From: Platerodrilus igneus
Lineage: Eukaryota > Arthropoda > Insecta > Coleoptera > Lycidae
Direction: 5' to 3'
DNA: 64,000 nucleotides
Assembly: GCA_036346225.1 (NCBI GenBank)
Contig: JARFIW010000500.1
Coordinates: 3,658,001-3,722,000, forward strand
The notes under the pieces are model-generated. The model made no database searches, was not told where the DNA came from, and saw only the letters and a program-made list of their open reading frames with translations. The position numbers were made by a program, and so were the translations under genes. Shown one piece after another: positions 19,362 through 30,860 of this stretch (its first letter is position 1; every line of letters starts with the position of its first letter).

Positions 19362-22300
19362 TTTTGGGAATTAGAAAATATTCCCTTTAAGAAACACATT
19401 TCTCCTGAAGAAAAAAGGTGTGACAATCAATTTGTGGAAAATTATAGACGTAACAAGGACGGTCGTTTTGTAGTGTCCATGCCCTTTAAAATTTCGGAAC
19501 CCTCATTCGTGGGTATGAGATCAATTTGTATTAAAAGATTTTTGTCGTTAGAACGTCGTTTGCTAAAAATCCTGAATTGTATTCGGATTATAAAAAAATT
19601 TATGGAGGATTATTTGGAAAGCGGTCACATGGTTCAAGTGAAATCGCCTATAAATTCGTCGGTTTATGAGAAAATGTATTACATTCCCCATCATGCAGTA
19701 CATAAGCGTGATAGCACTACCACCAAATTGCGTGTGGTTTTCGATGCTTCGTGTCAGGATCAATCTGGAAAGGCGTTAAATGATAGCTTGGCTATTGGTC
19801 CTGCTTTGCAAAAGGACATTGCAGTTTTGTTATTGCACTTTCGTGTACATCCTATCGTAATTACAGCTGACATCAAACAAATGTATCGGCAGATTTTGGT
19901 TAAAGATACTCATCGTGATTATCAACGTATCGTCTGGAGATTTTCTCCGTCAGATCCTATTATGGACTTTAAATTAAATACTGTGACTTATGGAGTTTCG
20001 TCGTCGTCTTTTTTGGCCTTGCGTACTGTTCAAGAATTGGCAAGGTTAGAATCGATTAATTTTCCTTTCGCGTCATCGATATTGGCGAGCGATACCTATG
20101 TTGATGACTTAGTCACTGGATGCAATTCGATTGAAGCTGCTAATCAATTAATTGGTGAATTGAGTAGTATTTGCACTAGTGGTGGTTTTCAGTTAAGAAA
20201 ATGGAGTAGTAATTGCTCGGAAGTGATGTCCAACTTGAGGGAATCCCTGTCCAGTTCGGACGCAATTACATTTCAAGATAAAGATAGTGGTTCAATATAA
20301 ATTTTGGGCCTTTCGTGGCGCGCTCTTACAGATGCATTTTTATACAACTTAGACGTTGAAGAGTGCACTTGCACTAAGCGTAATATTTTGTCGGCTATCA
20401 CAAAAATTTTTGATCCTCTCGGTTTGATAGCACCTTTAGTACTGTTCGCTAAACGTTTAGTTCAAGATCTTTTGCTTTTAGGTCTCGGTTGGGACCAAGA
20501 GCCTCCATTGGAAGTCATACAAAAATGGAAACATTTTTTGGGTGAATTGCCAGCGGTTTCGAATATTGAGATTTCGCGTCGCATCGTATGTCATAATTTT
20601 AAAAGGTGGAGTTGCATGGATTCTGTGATGCTTCTGAAGCCGGGTATGCAACTGTCGTCTACTTTCGTTCGTTCGATTTAGAAGGTAATATTACCACTTC
20701 ATTAGTATGCGCAAAATCGAAGGTTGCTCCTACTAATCGCGTTTCATTGCCCCGTCTCGAATTGTGTGCTGCCGTACTCTTGGCAGATTTAGTAGATTTC
20801 GTCAAAAGTACTTATATAGATAGTTTATCATTTAGTAATATTTTCGCGTGGTGAGATTCTACTGTTGTTTTGTCTTGGATTCGGTCTTCCTCGTATAAGT
20901 GGAAGACATTCGTTAGCAATCGCATTTCGCATATTCAAGAACGTATTCCTCCATCTTCGTGGTGTCATGTTAAGTCCCAGGATAACCCTGCGGATTGTGC
21001 CTCACGTGGACTTTTGGCTTCAGAGTTGGTTCTTCATCCATTATGGTGGACAGGACCTTCCTGGTTAGTGCGTCGTAGCGAAGAATGGCCAGTAACGTCG
21101 CTGCCAAGACTTATCGACTCATCTCAGATGGACATCGAATATCGCACTCTGTCGTTAACAGTCGTTATGTCTGACAATGTCTTAGATTTGTTGTTGGATA
21201 AATTTTCAAACCTGCAGAAAATTTGTAGGATTATTACATCTATGCGTCATTTCATTCGTAATGTTCAATGTCCGGCAGATTTGCGTTCAAAGTATTCTGA
21301 TCGTTTGTCTCTAGCTCAGCAGCAAGAGGCTATACATTTATTGATTAAGAGAGTTCAAACAAATGTTTTTGCTCAAGACATTGCAAATATTAAAACTGGA
21401 AAACTTGTTAGTAAACAACTTCGTAGCCTTAGTTCGTTTCTAGATAGTCGTGATTTATTGAGGGTGGGCGGTCGCCTACGTAACTCAGAGTTATCGCATG
21501 ATGCAAAATTTCCAATTTTGCTTCCTCGCTTGACTGAAATTATTATATTAGATTGTCATGAAAGACATTTACATCCTGGAAATCGAATAACTCAATTTTT
21601 ACTAATTCAAAATTATTGGATCTTGTCCGCCAAGAGGGCTACTCGGCAATGTTTGAAATCCTGCATTCGTTATTTTCGTGTAAACCCTGTGGCTTTATGT
21701 CCCCTTATGGGGGATTTACCAGCTTCTCGGTTAACTCCAGGTAAGGCGTTTTTACATACGGGAGTCGACTTTGGAGGACCTTTCTTTGTCACGATGAATC
21801 GATGTCATGGCGCAAAATCATTGAAAGCGTACATTTGCTTATTTATTTGTTTCAGCACTAAGGTCATCCATTTGGAACTAGTGTCTAACTTGTCGACAGA
21901 CGCTTTCGTGGGTGCTTTACGTCGATTTATTGCTCGAAGAGGCAAATGTAGTGATAATGGTACTAGTTTCGTTGGGGCCTCTCGTGAAATCTTTCAATTG
22001 ATGCGCCATTCGGCAGGCGTTGAAGGAATCGAATTTGTGTTTAATCTTCCTGCTGCTCCTCATTTTGGTGGGTTGTGGGAGGCCGGGATTAAATCAGTAA
22101 AATCCCATTTAAAAAGAATTATCGGTGAACAAATTTTGTCGTTTGAAGAATTCTCGACGGTATTGATTCAAATCGAAGCGATTTTCAACTCACGTCCACT
22201 ATGCGCGCTGAGTTGCGAACCGCATGACTTTTCGTATTTGACTCCGGGTCATTTTCTTAATGTTGTACCAGTCTCGGTGTTACCAGATCCAGATTTGTTG

Positions 22301-22622
22301 TCCATAAACCCCTCTCGTTTGAATCGCTGGCAACTGTTGCAGCAAATGCAACAAGGGTTTTGGAAGAAATGGAGTGCTGAATACCTGCACACGTTGCTGC
22401 AGAAAGGTAAGTGGTTGAGGAATTCCGCTACCCTACTTATTGATTCGCTTGTCCTCTTAAAGGAAGAAAATACCCCCCCCCCCCGTTACAGTGGCGTTTA
22501 GGAAGAGTAGTAAATGTTCATCCTGGTAGGGACGGTATCGTTCGGGTAGCTACCATCAAGACAGCTCAAGGGTTAGTTAAACGCCCCCTAGTGAAACTAT
22601 GTTTACTGACAGTTACTTGATA
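19362..22622 (+). pseudogene. BEL reverse transcriptase, RNase H and integrase, broken
   Basis: RT: VFDASCQDQSGKALNDSL, TADIKQMYRQI, and catalytic YVDD at about 20098-20109. After a stop at 20298: DPLGLIAPLVLFAK. RNase [18 protein letters not shown] and [15 protein letters not shown], stop at 20852, DNPADCASRG. Integrase: zinc-binding HERHLHPGN..C, catalytic TGVDFGGPF, SDNGTSFVGA and GGLWEAGIKSVKSHL; about four residues are missing before SDNG compared with the family. C-terminal DUF5641-like region is shifted by a run of 12 C (22473-22484), after which [15 protein letters not shown] reads in another frame to the end. Reverse-transcribes and integrates the element when intact; here dead. Confidence 0.82.
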
Positions 22623-22725
22623 TTTAATGGTATGTACACATATATTCACTTATTTTGTCGGTTAGGTTTCTTAGTTAACAGCTCTAATTATTTATAAATA
22701 TAAAATAAGTTAGTTAATACTTATT

Positions 22726-22738
22726 TTGGTGGGCGGGA
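22726..22738 (+). promoter_or_regulatory. BEL polypurine tract
   Basis: TTGGTGGGCGGGA directly abuts the TG that starts the right LTR, as expected for plus-strand priming. 22623-22725 upstream is AT-rich and non-coding. Confidence 0.6.
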
Positions 22739-23019
22739 TGTTCGGTCTCTTGGTCGCACGTTGTCGTGTTTAATTTTAAGTCGTAAATTTGTAGTTGTAA
22801 ATCTAATAGTAAAACTGTCATCCCTTGTTCCCTTATATCCTGTCGTAAAATTCCTTGTGCATGTGTAAATAAGTGGGACTAACGGTAGTAGTGAACAAAC
22901 TCTCTCATCGATATCGAAGCAGACCAGGCGGTTTTTCGTTCGGTAACGTGAGTTTGTCAATAGTGTCGCCGACTTTATCGATAAACCCCTAAAAAACACA
23001 GTGCAAGTGCAAAGTAACA
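22739..23019 (+). repeat. BEL/Pao right LTR
   Basis: TGTTCGGTCTCTTGGTCGCA to AAAGTAACA, partner of 16522-16803. Similarity to the left LTR extends a few bases further (CGTA), probably by chance. Confidence 0.85.
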
Positions 23020-23260
23020 CGTATGCGTATCGGTGCGTATCGATACATATCGATACGTATTGATTCGTATCGATACGTATCGGTGCGTATTGGTGCGTAT
23101 CGATATGTATCGATACGTATCGATTCGTATCGATACGTATCGATGTGTATCGATAAGTATAGATATATGTAGCGATTCGTATCGGAACGTTTAGATGTGT
23201 AGATTAAGTATACATATCGAAACTTAGCGATACGTATCGGTACGAATCGATTAGGCATCG
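23020..23260 (+). repeat. Palindromic tandem array, 10-bp unit CGATACGTAT
   Basis: About 20 variants of CGATACGTAT. Adjacent units form CGATACGTATCG, which is its own reverse complement, so the array can fold on either strand. It starts at the end of the BEL LTR. 23261-23400 is AT-rich and unrecognised. Confidence 0.8.
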
Positions 23261-23401
23261 ATAATTTATCTACTCTTTCTTTGGGAATAAAATGACAAGA
23301 TCGTTGAAAAATAATGCATTTACTGACAATTCAGTCTTTCACTTAAAAGATTGTTTGTTATCAAAATAATTGAAGTTTCATGTTTAATATTTGCGACATA
23401 A

Positions 23402-23402
<1 letters not shown>

Positions 23403-23440
<38 letters not shown>
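23403..23440 (+). repeat. (TA)n microsatellite
   Basis: Uninterrupted TA dinucleotides directly before the MITE at 23439. Confidence 0.9.
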
Positions 23441-23443
<3 letters not shown>

Positions 23444-23596
23444 GTGGGCAATACGGGATTTGGCGTATCGAATATCGATACGTATCGATATATATCGAGT
23501 ATCTATATATCGATATTTATTTTTCGCTGTATCGGGGGGTCGATACGGGGGTCGTATCGATACGTATCGATATATCGATACGCCGACCCAGCCCTA
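23439..23596. mobile_element. Short MITE-like insertion with CGATA-rich interior
   Basis: Ends TAGGGGTGGGCAATACGG and (reverse complement of the other end) TAGGGCTGGGTCGGCG form an imperfect inverted repeat of about 11-14 bp. The interior is self-complementary TATCGATACGTATCGATAT-type sequence with G runs. GGGGTGGGC-ended elements of this kind are common hAT-like MITEs in animals. It sits between a TA microsatellite and an RTE fragment. Confidence 0.5.
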
Positions 23597-23599
23597 GGT

Positions 23600-23895
23600 A
23601 TAACGTCTATCACCGGCACTTTATTTAGTTTAAGATTCCTAACAGCTCTATCAAATTCCTCCCTTAATATTGAGAACCCTATTTCTACATCCTCTTCTTG
23701 GCCATTCTGTAACTCGTCCACATCGTCTCCCTTATATAAATCTTTTAAATATCTTTTCCATCTATCTGCTACCTCAACTTTATTTATTAGAAGCTCATTA
23801 TTCTCATCTTTAACACCATCATATTTTTTCCGAAAAAATTTTTCACTGCCCTTTAAGCCCTGTCTGTCTTACCTACTCTCACTGCTTTGCAAACA
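23600..23895 (-). pseudogene. RTE LINE fragment (between endonuclease and reverse transcriptase)
   Basis: Encodes [20 protein letters not shown] and [19 protein letters not shown], closely matching the LINE at 46660-46940. No catalytic motif included. Confidence 0.75.
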
Positions 23896-25199
23896 TAGTC
23901 GCTAGTAGTACAAATAACTAATTTAGTACAAGATTAATTTGATTTTTGAAACCTCGTCATTTTTAAGGTTATAAAATATAATTGGGAGTGCGTGCTGAAA
24001 TTGTATTATTAAGCTAATACCTTTCTCTCGTGCACGTAATTGTTTAATAGTTTGGATAGATAGAGCTTTAATAAAAACATATCAATTATGTAAATAGTTC
24101 AAAAGCTAGTAAATACAGACGAACTTAATTTTAGGTGTGAAATAAACACATCATCACATCGGTAAGACAAAAGGGATATGGAGGAAATTCTAAATAGAAG
24201 CTTCAAGGTTGGTCTGTCATTACATGTACATATATGACATCTAGTTTCAAATAGCAAACACTTACATGGTATTGGAGTTAATTAAAAATTGAGGGTTAGA
24301 TTTCCATTTGCCCCCCTGTAATACCTTATAACAATGCCAGGTAATAAGTGACGGTTGAACAACTATACATAGTATATAAACAAGGCAAATGTCTAATAAA
24401 ACTTCTCTCCTCATAGTTTAAACTGCACATCTCCTGTACGCTGGTATGATTTAATATAGCGACTAAAATTTTGAGAAAGAAGTAAATTTGTTGATTATGA
24501 TAAAACCTTACTTGTTCTTGTCACAATTACTCAAACTAACACTTGCTAACATCATAGTTTTTTCACGAGAACTAACTTGCTAATAATATAAAACGTGTAC
24601 AGACGATGCTAAGTATAATCCGTAACGCATATTCCCAAGATTAAAGGTAATAAACGCAAATTTAAATACCGACGCTACAAACTATTTCAAGTGAGCATCT
24701 TAGCGCCATTACTAAGCTTCCCATGCACACAATAATAAAAATAGAGAACTAACGAGAATTTTAAACTAAGTTTGTACTACACCGCTGGAGGCCGCTGTAC
24801 ACTCTGTTTAAGTACTGCTTATTACAGAAAACGGACACAACACAGAACTTAAAACTGTGTGAATTACTATGAGACGTGGTGGTATATGAACGCTTATGGA
24901 GTCATCTGATTTTCAATAGACCAAGTTTTTTTGTGGCGTGTGAAGGATAGTTTGAAATACATACAAAATTTTTCAGTGGTAATACAGAAATCTATAATTT
25001 TGTACTTCATCTGTAATGTGGATCATAGAAGTAGATATCTTTGCCCTACATGGTACTGGAATAATAAATATGACAATTTTTCTAACAATTAAAAACATAA
25101 TTTATAAATAACATGTAGTAATTAAGAAAACAAAAATTACATATTTTTGTGGCAAATATTTATCATAACATAGTATTTTAATTTGAGAAACGTGACAAT
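23896..25199. other. No gene or named repeat recognised
   Basis: AT-rich, many stops in all frames. I see no coding similarity, TIR or LTR here. Confidence 0.4.
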
Positions 25200-25559
25200 G
25201 GACACTTTCTAGATATCAACCCCAAATTCGTATACCAACAGGTAGAAAGGCTACGTGTTTCAGTGAGCTAAAGAGCCGAACTATAGGTTTAACCAAATTA
25301 GTGGGGACTTTAATGAGGAACCAGACTAGACAGATCCCTTAAAGATGGCAGCCGCTCTTTCGGTACTTAGAGTGACAGAGATCACTTGGGTCGGTATGAT
25401 ATTCTCAGACAAACTAATACGATGTGGAAGATAACGGAAAACCTCCACACTGCCTCTCAAGTACACAGCGAACTAAAATCGTTTAAACAATATGGTATTC
25501 TCGAGAGTAAAAAATTCCGGAGGTAAAATAGTTCCCCAATCGGATCTCCAAAAAGGGAT

Positions 25560-26360
25560 TACTTCGGAGTAAAAATATAGGAGGCGCAGAAGGAGACGTC
25601 ATTATAGAAAATGTAGATAAAATAGTTAGAAGGCAAGAACATACAAGGAATTTATGTGCAAGACAGGAACTAGAAGCACTAGACCAGGAATCAGACATTG
25701 AAAAAGATGACTTGAGATATCCTATACTTAGAGATAAGTTTAAATTATCTTTAAAGGATCTGATAAATAATAAGGCACCGGGTGAAGATAAGGTGCAAGC
25801 AGAAATTCTAAATACCTCTGAACAAACAACAACAGAACGTCTCTTTCAACTTGTAAGCTATATGTATGAGACAAGCGAAATACCCAAAAATTTCAAACGC
25901 AACACCATAGTTATTATACCAGAAAAAAAGAGGCACAGATAGCTGTGAAAATTTTCAAATAATGAGTTTGACGGCACACGTGTAAAAATATTAACTAAAA
26001 TTATACAAAGAAGAATGGAACAACGGGTTGAAGATGTACTAGGAAAAGATCAATCTGGGTTTTGGCGATACGGGAAACACGGATAGCCATTATTAGCTTT
26101 TAGAGTGATAATGGAGAAAACAATTGAAAAAAGGAATAAATATGTATGTAGGGTTTGTAGATATGGAAAATGCATTCGACAATGTAAAATGGAAAAAAGT
26201 GTTTGAAATACTAGAAAAGATCGGAATGAGTTTTAGGGATATACGGATAGTACATAGCTTATACAAAGGTAAACAGTTGGAATAGAATTAGAGCAGGAAC
26301 GTAGAGTAGTAAATATTAGGAAATAAGGAGTGAGACAAAAAGGTGCCCTACCCAGTTAAT
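25560..26360 (+). pseudogene. RTE reverse-transcriptase N-terminal half, broken
   Basis: Encodes [56 protein letters not shown], then in shifted frames RMEQRVEDVLGKDQSGFW and GVRQKGALPS, where the solo LTR interrupts it. The catalytic DD region lies after the LTR as MLKYANNIAVLAS, so even that motif is altered (YANN instead of FADD). Confidence 0.7.
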
Positions 26361-26369
26361 TTTTAACTT

Positions 26370-27021
26370 TGTTACATGCCAAAATTGGACATGTACACCT
26401 TTTTAATATGTGACTAAATTCCCGCCATTATTTTTTAAAATAGATTTGTGCATTTCCGTCATTTCGGACAGTTGCGTTTGCGCAGGCGCGGAGTGGGAAA
26501 GTGCGCGGTTTGAACAGGACATTTTTAGCCAACGAGACGTCGAACAGTGACGTTTACCTGTGTCGTTCCTTTGTCTTTTCTCTTTCAGAATGTAGGTTTT
26601 CCTTTACCTCTATCTTCTATCGTTGCCTTCACCTTATTCGTTCGTCCTGCCTACAAACAGAAGAAGAGGGAAGACATTAAATCTGGATTCAACGATGGCA
26701 TAACGTAGCTCACGCTCAAACAACGCCCAAACAGCGCCCAAACGAGATCCATGGAAATCAGCATGATCTCCTGCGCAAGGATGACCGCGAAATCGTGAAG
26801 AGTTCCACATTTTTGGGTGAGTGTCTTATATCTTTTTTAGGGTGCATCTTGTATCACTGTAAACATATTTGGAATGTGATACAATTTAACACGAAATTAT
26901 GTCGTAATATCTTGTTGTGCAATAATGTGAACGTGGATAGTATCCGTGTTGCCAACTGTGGGTGGAAGTGGCTCTGAACACGCGCGCGCAGGGTTATAAC
27001 AATTGCGCCGGGAGTATAACA
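26370..27021 (+). repeat. Solo LTR, 652 bp, 4-bp target duplication ACTT
   Basis: Starts TGTTACATGCC and ends GGAGTATAACA, a TG...CA LTR with a TGTTA/TAACA inverted end. Flanked by ACTT at 26366-26369 and 27022-27025. It interrupts the RTE reverse transcriptase frame exactly. A second copy, reverse-oriented, is at 62170-62780. 4-bp duplications fit Gypsy-type integration. Confidence 0.88.
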
Positions 27022-27164
27022 ACTTGTACATCGAAGAGGCAATGAATACTGTCAAATGTAGGCAGACATTCGGAATTATAGTGCTGGAACAAACAATTGA
27101 TATGCTTAAATACGCTAATAATATAGCGGTACTAGCATCTAGCAAGGAATACTTAGAAGCAGTT

Positions 27165-27965
27165 TGTTACGTGCAAATCGAATTTGCACTTTAACATTTT
27201 ATGTTAGGTTTAGTTTTCTTGATGTACGGAAGTTTCCCGCCATATTTTCAAATACGCAAGACGCGGGAACATTTTTAAATAGACTGGGCGGTGCTTCCGG
27301 CGCGTCATAGTAGTGAGTTTGCGTAGTGTTTTATCCCTAGAGGTTAGGACAATAGTAAAAAGAGTGGGGTCGTGTTTCCGTGACGCCCTGGAATCGAGGC
27401 TGTTTCCTTTCTACCTTCAAGTGTGACAGTTGTGCCGGGTGTGATACCTTATCGTATCTATGTAGATTCCCTTGTCTCAGTTATCTTGTTGTCGTTCCTA
27501 ATTAACCTGTTCCTGTCTTTTCCCTACATAGGTAGGTTAAATTTTGCAGCACCTCGAGGCCATTGGAGCAGCCCACGCCCGATGTCCAGCTCTACCCGCA
27601 GCAGCGGTGCCGAGGCTACCGTAGCGTGATTTCCTGCCGGTTACCGGATCCTTCACGTGAGTAGATTCTCTAATTTTTATTGTTTTAATTTTATGTAAAT
27701 TTTCCTAATTACGGCGCAATATAAATTGTCGATGACGTCATGGTGTTTGGCTACGTGAAACCTGTAAAAGGGGTTTGCATTACCGGCCGCCAGGGCGTAG
27801 CATCGCTTTTAACCATTGCGCTTGCGCGATGTATCTTTTGAACTTTGGTAACTGTATTACAGGCTTTTAAGAGCCATCTATCGCCATTTCAATGTACCAC
27901 CATCTAAGTGTAATATTTTGTAAACTGTTTTACCGACCAGATAAACATTCAAATGTAGTGTAACA
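27165..27965 (+). repeat. Gypsy left LTR (801 bp)
   Basis: TGTTACGTGC...GTGTAACA. Contains a GC-rich, exon-like stretch (about 27540-27650) present in both LTRs that shows no protein similarity; the frame there is not a gene. Confidence 0.93.
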
Positions 27966-27967
27966 GA

Positions 27968-27974
27968 TGGCGCC
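27968..27974 (+). promoter_or_regulatory. Gypsy primer-binding site core TGGCGCC
   Basis: TGGCGCC two bases after the left LTR, the expected complement of a tRNA 3' end (tRNA-Lys-like start). 27975-28387 is leader; AT-rich, no gene. Confidence 0.6.
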
Positions 27975-28387
27975 TTCAACATGTTGAGGCTATGAACTTT
28001 AGGGGTTTCTTCTTTGTTTTTAGGTTATGTTAATTTCAGTTATAAGCAAGCAATGTTTTAACAGATGTTATTTAAACAGCTTTATCACTTAAGGAAACAT
28101 ACTTTTATTCATGTAAGTATTACAAATAAGTATTTACCTGACCTTATGTCTTTAAATACAGTTATTACAAGATTATCTATTATAAATATAACTTTGGTTG
28201 CTTTCTTAACTTTAGAAGACAGGTTTTTTGAAACTTTTATGTTACTTTCTAAAAAACTGCATTATGGATTTACATATTGAACTAATAATATCTTAATTAC
28301 CTTCACAAGAAAACCTTGTGGTTAAACTTCTTGATTTCCGTTAATATCGTATACCTTATATATCGTGTCTTGAATATTGTATCCACA

Positions 28388-29710
28388 ATGAACGTATCAC
28401 ATTTAAAATCCCTCGAATTAATCTACGAGCTGGAGTGTAGGAGTATCATAGCAGCTAGCAATCAGAATGATAGGCGATCTCAACTCAGAGCTATTTTGGC
28501 ACAGGAAACCAAAGGCGTCGCTATCTTAAAGAACCCCGTTGGCGACTGGCCACTTAACGTAGCGGAAATTAAATTATCTTTAGATGACATATCGAATATA
28601 ATACATAGGACGGATCCTAGTGCCACTAATATCGAATTAGGGAGATTGACTTCAAGAATAACCCACGTCAAACACCGTGTCGAATCATTATCTTTATATA
28701 ACGATGACCAAGCGACTCAAGCTAAACAAGGTTTGTTGTCCGAGGTGTTATTGCTTGAAGGGATTGTTTTAGAAAGACTTAATCCTAATGCAGACGTAGA
28801 TATATTGTTACCTTTTTCAAATCTTGCGCTTGCCGAACCTAAACCATTAGGAAAACCTATACCTGTATACAAGTGGGGTCTCACTTTTGAAGGGTTTGAT
28901 TCGAAGGTTTCTTTATCATCCTTTCTTGACCGGATTAATGATTTTAAAATTTCTCGCGGGTGTACCGACCAGGACCTATTTATCTCAGCTGGTGATTTGT
29001 TCGCAGGCCCAGCATTAATATGGTACAGAAACATATGACACCAAATTTCTACCTGGGAGGAATTAGTTGCCTGTTTAAAACGAGATTTCCTACCTTATGG
29101 CTACATTAACGACCTTTGGAACGAAATACGTAACCGAACCCAAGGTCCCGACGAAAATGTTGTTTCTTTTATTACCTCATTAGAAGCTTTATATAGCAGA
29201 CTCGACAAAAAACCTTCCGAATCCGAAATTATCGATCAATTACTTAGAAATTTAAACCCCTATTTCTCAGAACGTTTGGCATTACAGCCCATATCTTCGC
29301 TAGCTCACTTTAAAGACCTATGTCGTTCTCTTCAAGAAGTGAGGTCAAGAATTGACAAATATCGGCCACCGCCCGAGAAACTATCTGGTCTTTTAGAACC
29401 TGATTTAGCTTGCCAAGTTCGACCTTCCCGTAAACTATCTACACTTAACGTTCCTCCTACCGTAACTAATAACTCACTTACCTGTTGGAACTGCAAGCGA
29501 AGTGGACATAGCTATACTGTCTGCACATACCCTAGAAATATTTTTTGTTATGGTTGTGGTCGCTCAAATATCTACAAATCTAACTGCACCAACTGTAATC
29601 CTAACGTATCGGGAAACTCCCGTCGAGATATTTCAAATCAGGGTGTGAATATCTCAAGAAACCAAAATCGCCCTCAACACCAATCATCCAACGGACCCAG
29701 ACGCCAATAA
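28388..29710 (+). pseudogene. Gypsy gag, one in-frame TGA
   Basis: ATG at 28388. 440 codons in a single frame with only one interruption, TGA at 29036-29038 (codon 217). Capsid region: VYKWGLTFEGFDSKVSL through DLFAGPALIWYRN, then WEELVACLKRDFLPYGY and LLRNLNPYFSERLALQ. Nucleocapsid: CCHC knuckle CWNCKRSGHSYTVC (residues about 377-390) and CYGCGRSNIYKSNC, which lacks the usual His. Basic C-terminus. The pol frame is -1 relative to gag and open for at least 60 nt before the gag stop, which suggests programmed -1 frameshifting in the parent. Read-through or a C-to-T change (CGA to TGA) would explain the single stop. Confidence 0.85.
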
Positions 29711-30860
29711 ATTTAAATTATAAAACCACTTCTAACGTTGTACCGTCATTAAATTTATCTAATAATAATACCGCTACTATTAATGTACAAAATACCTTAC
29801 CTTCATTAGAGGAACTATGCTATACTACTCCAGCCGAGTGGTCTAAGTGGTTACAAACTGTCAATTCCTTTTATCATAAAAAGACTGCTACCGTTTCACA
29901 ATTTGTTAAAAAACCCTTCGATAACCGTCCACACTTATCTATCTCAATAGGTTCCTTAAATGTAATTGCTTTATTGGATACAGGTTCTTCATGTTCTCTT
30001 ATAAATAACGAAGGTTTACATCAATTATCTCAACAAAATATTAAAATTCAAATTATTCCCGAAAAAACTTCCATAAATTTAGCTGACGATAATCAAATAC
30101 ATGTAACCGGCTCCCTTAAGTTAAAAATTCAGTAGAATCTCTTGAACGTGACGTTTTATTTTGATTGTCCCTGCATTAGCGTATCCTTTTCTACTAGGCG
30201 TTGATTTCTGTAAACTTTTTAATCTGTCACTTTACTTTCAGGCAAACTTTCATGGCAAACCTCCATTAAAACGAATTCTTGTGCATCTACAGGAATATCT
30301 AACAAAATCTCTCTTACTGATTCCCAAAATGTAACCCTTAACGCTACAATCGACAAATTTCGCAAACTTAATACCTCTGAACTTGGTTGTGTTACAACGG
30401 CAACACACGTTATCTCTACAGGTGATGCCCTTCCCTTTAAGCAACGTCAATATCCCTTATCGCCTGCCTTACAAAAGCATTTACATGCTGAAATAGACAA
30501 AATGTTAGTATCTGGTGTTATCTCTCCTTCAAATTCACCATGGACCTCTCCTGTATTACTAGTTCGGAAAAAGAATGACGAATGGCGTGTCTGTTTTGAT
30601 GGCAGGAAGCTAAATTCTGTTACTGTTCCAGACGCTTACCCTCTACCTAGAACTGACTCGATTTTAAGCAGGCTTCGTAATGCAAAATTTATCTCATCTA
30701 TCGACCTTAGACAAGCTTTTTATCAGATACCTCTCGACTTATCTTCTCGTCAAAAACTGCTTTTTGTGTCCCAGGCCGAGGTCTTTTCGAATATAATTTT
30801 TTGCCATTTGGTCTCTGTAACGCTCCACAAACTTTACAACGTACTATGGATCAAACGTTA
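29711..30860 (+). pseudogene. Gypsy protease and N-terminal reverse transcriptase, broken
   Basis: Protease: VIALLDTGSSCSLINNE (DTG active site at about 29974-29985), INLADDNQIHVTGS, then TAG at 30133 and a frame change before PALAYPFLLGVDF. RT begins with YPLSPALQKHLHAEIDKML, SPWTSPVLLVRKK and VCFDGRKLNSVTVPDAYPLP, SIDLRQAFYQIPL. Near 30765 a further one-base shift moves the reading into the next frame (GLFEYNFLPFGLCNAPQTL). Confidence 0.85.

Larger units (their letters stand above)
16522..23019 (+). mobile_element. BEL/Pao LTR retrotransposon, nearly complete, inactive
   Basis: Order: LTR (about 16522-16803), leader, gag, protease, reverse transcriptase, RNase H, integrase, polypurine tract, LTR (22739-23019). 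The protease-RT-RNase H-integrase order with a Pao-type RNase H region identifies BEL/Pao. Multiple stops and frameshifts. The 3' flank is a CGATACGTAT array and the 5' flank is Gypsy sequence; no 4-6-bp target duplication can be matched. Confidence 0.85.

Noticed and set aside
23020..23260. Possible CRISPR-like or telomeric array
   Set aside because: Units are contiguous 10-mers with no spacers and no TTAGG-type telomeric motif; simply a satellite.
23380..23721. Frames with IYIYIYIY and RYVSIYI-type residues
   Set aside because: Produced by the TA microsatellite and the CGATACGTAT sequence; no gene.
27423..27629. 68-codon frame with proline/serine-rich residues, repeated at 35947-36153
   Set aside because: It lies wholly inside the Gypsy LTR and appears twice only because the LTR does; it starts with GTG and no protein similarity is visible.
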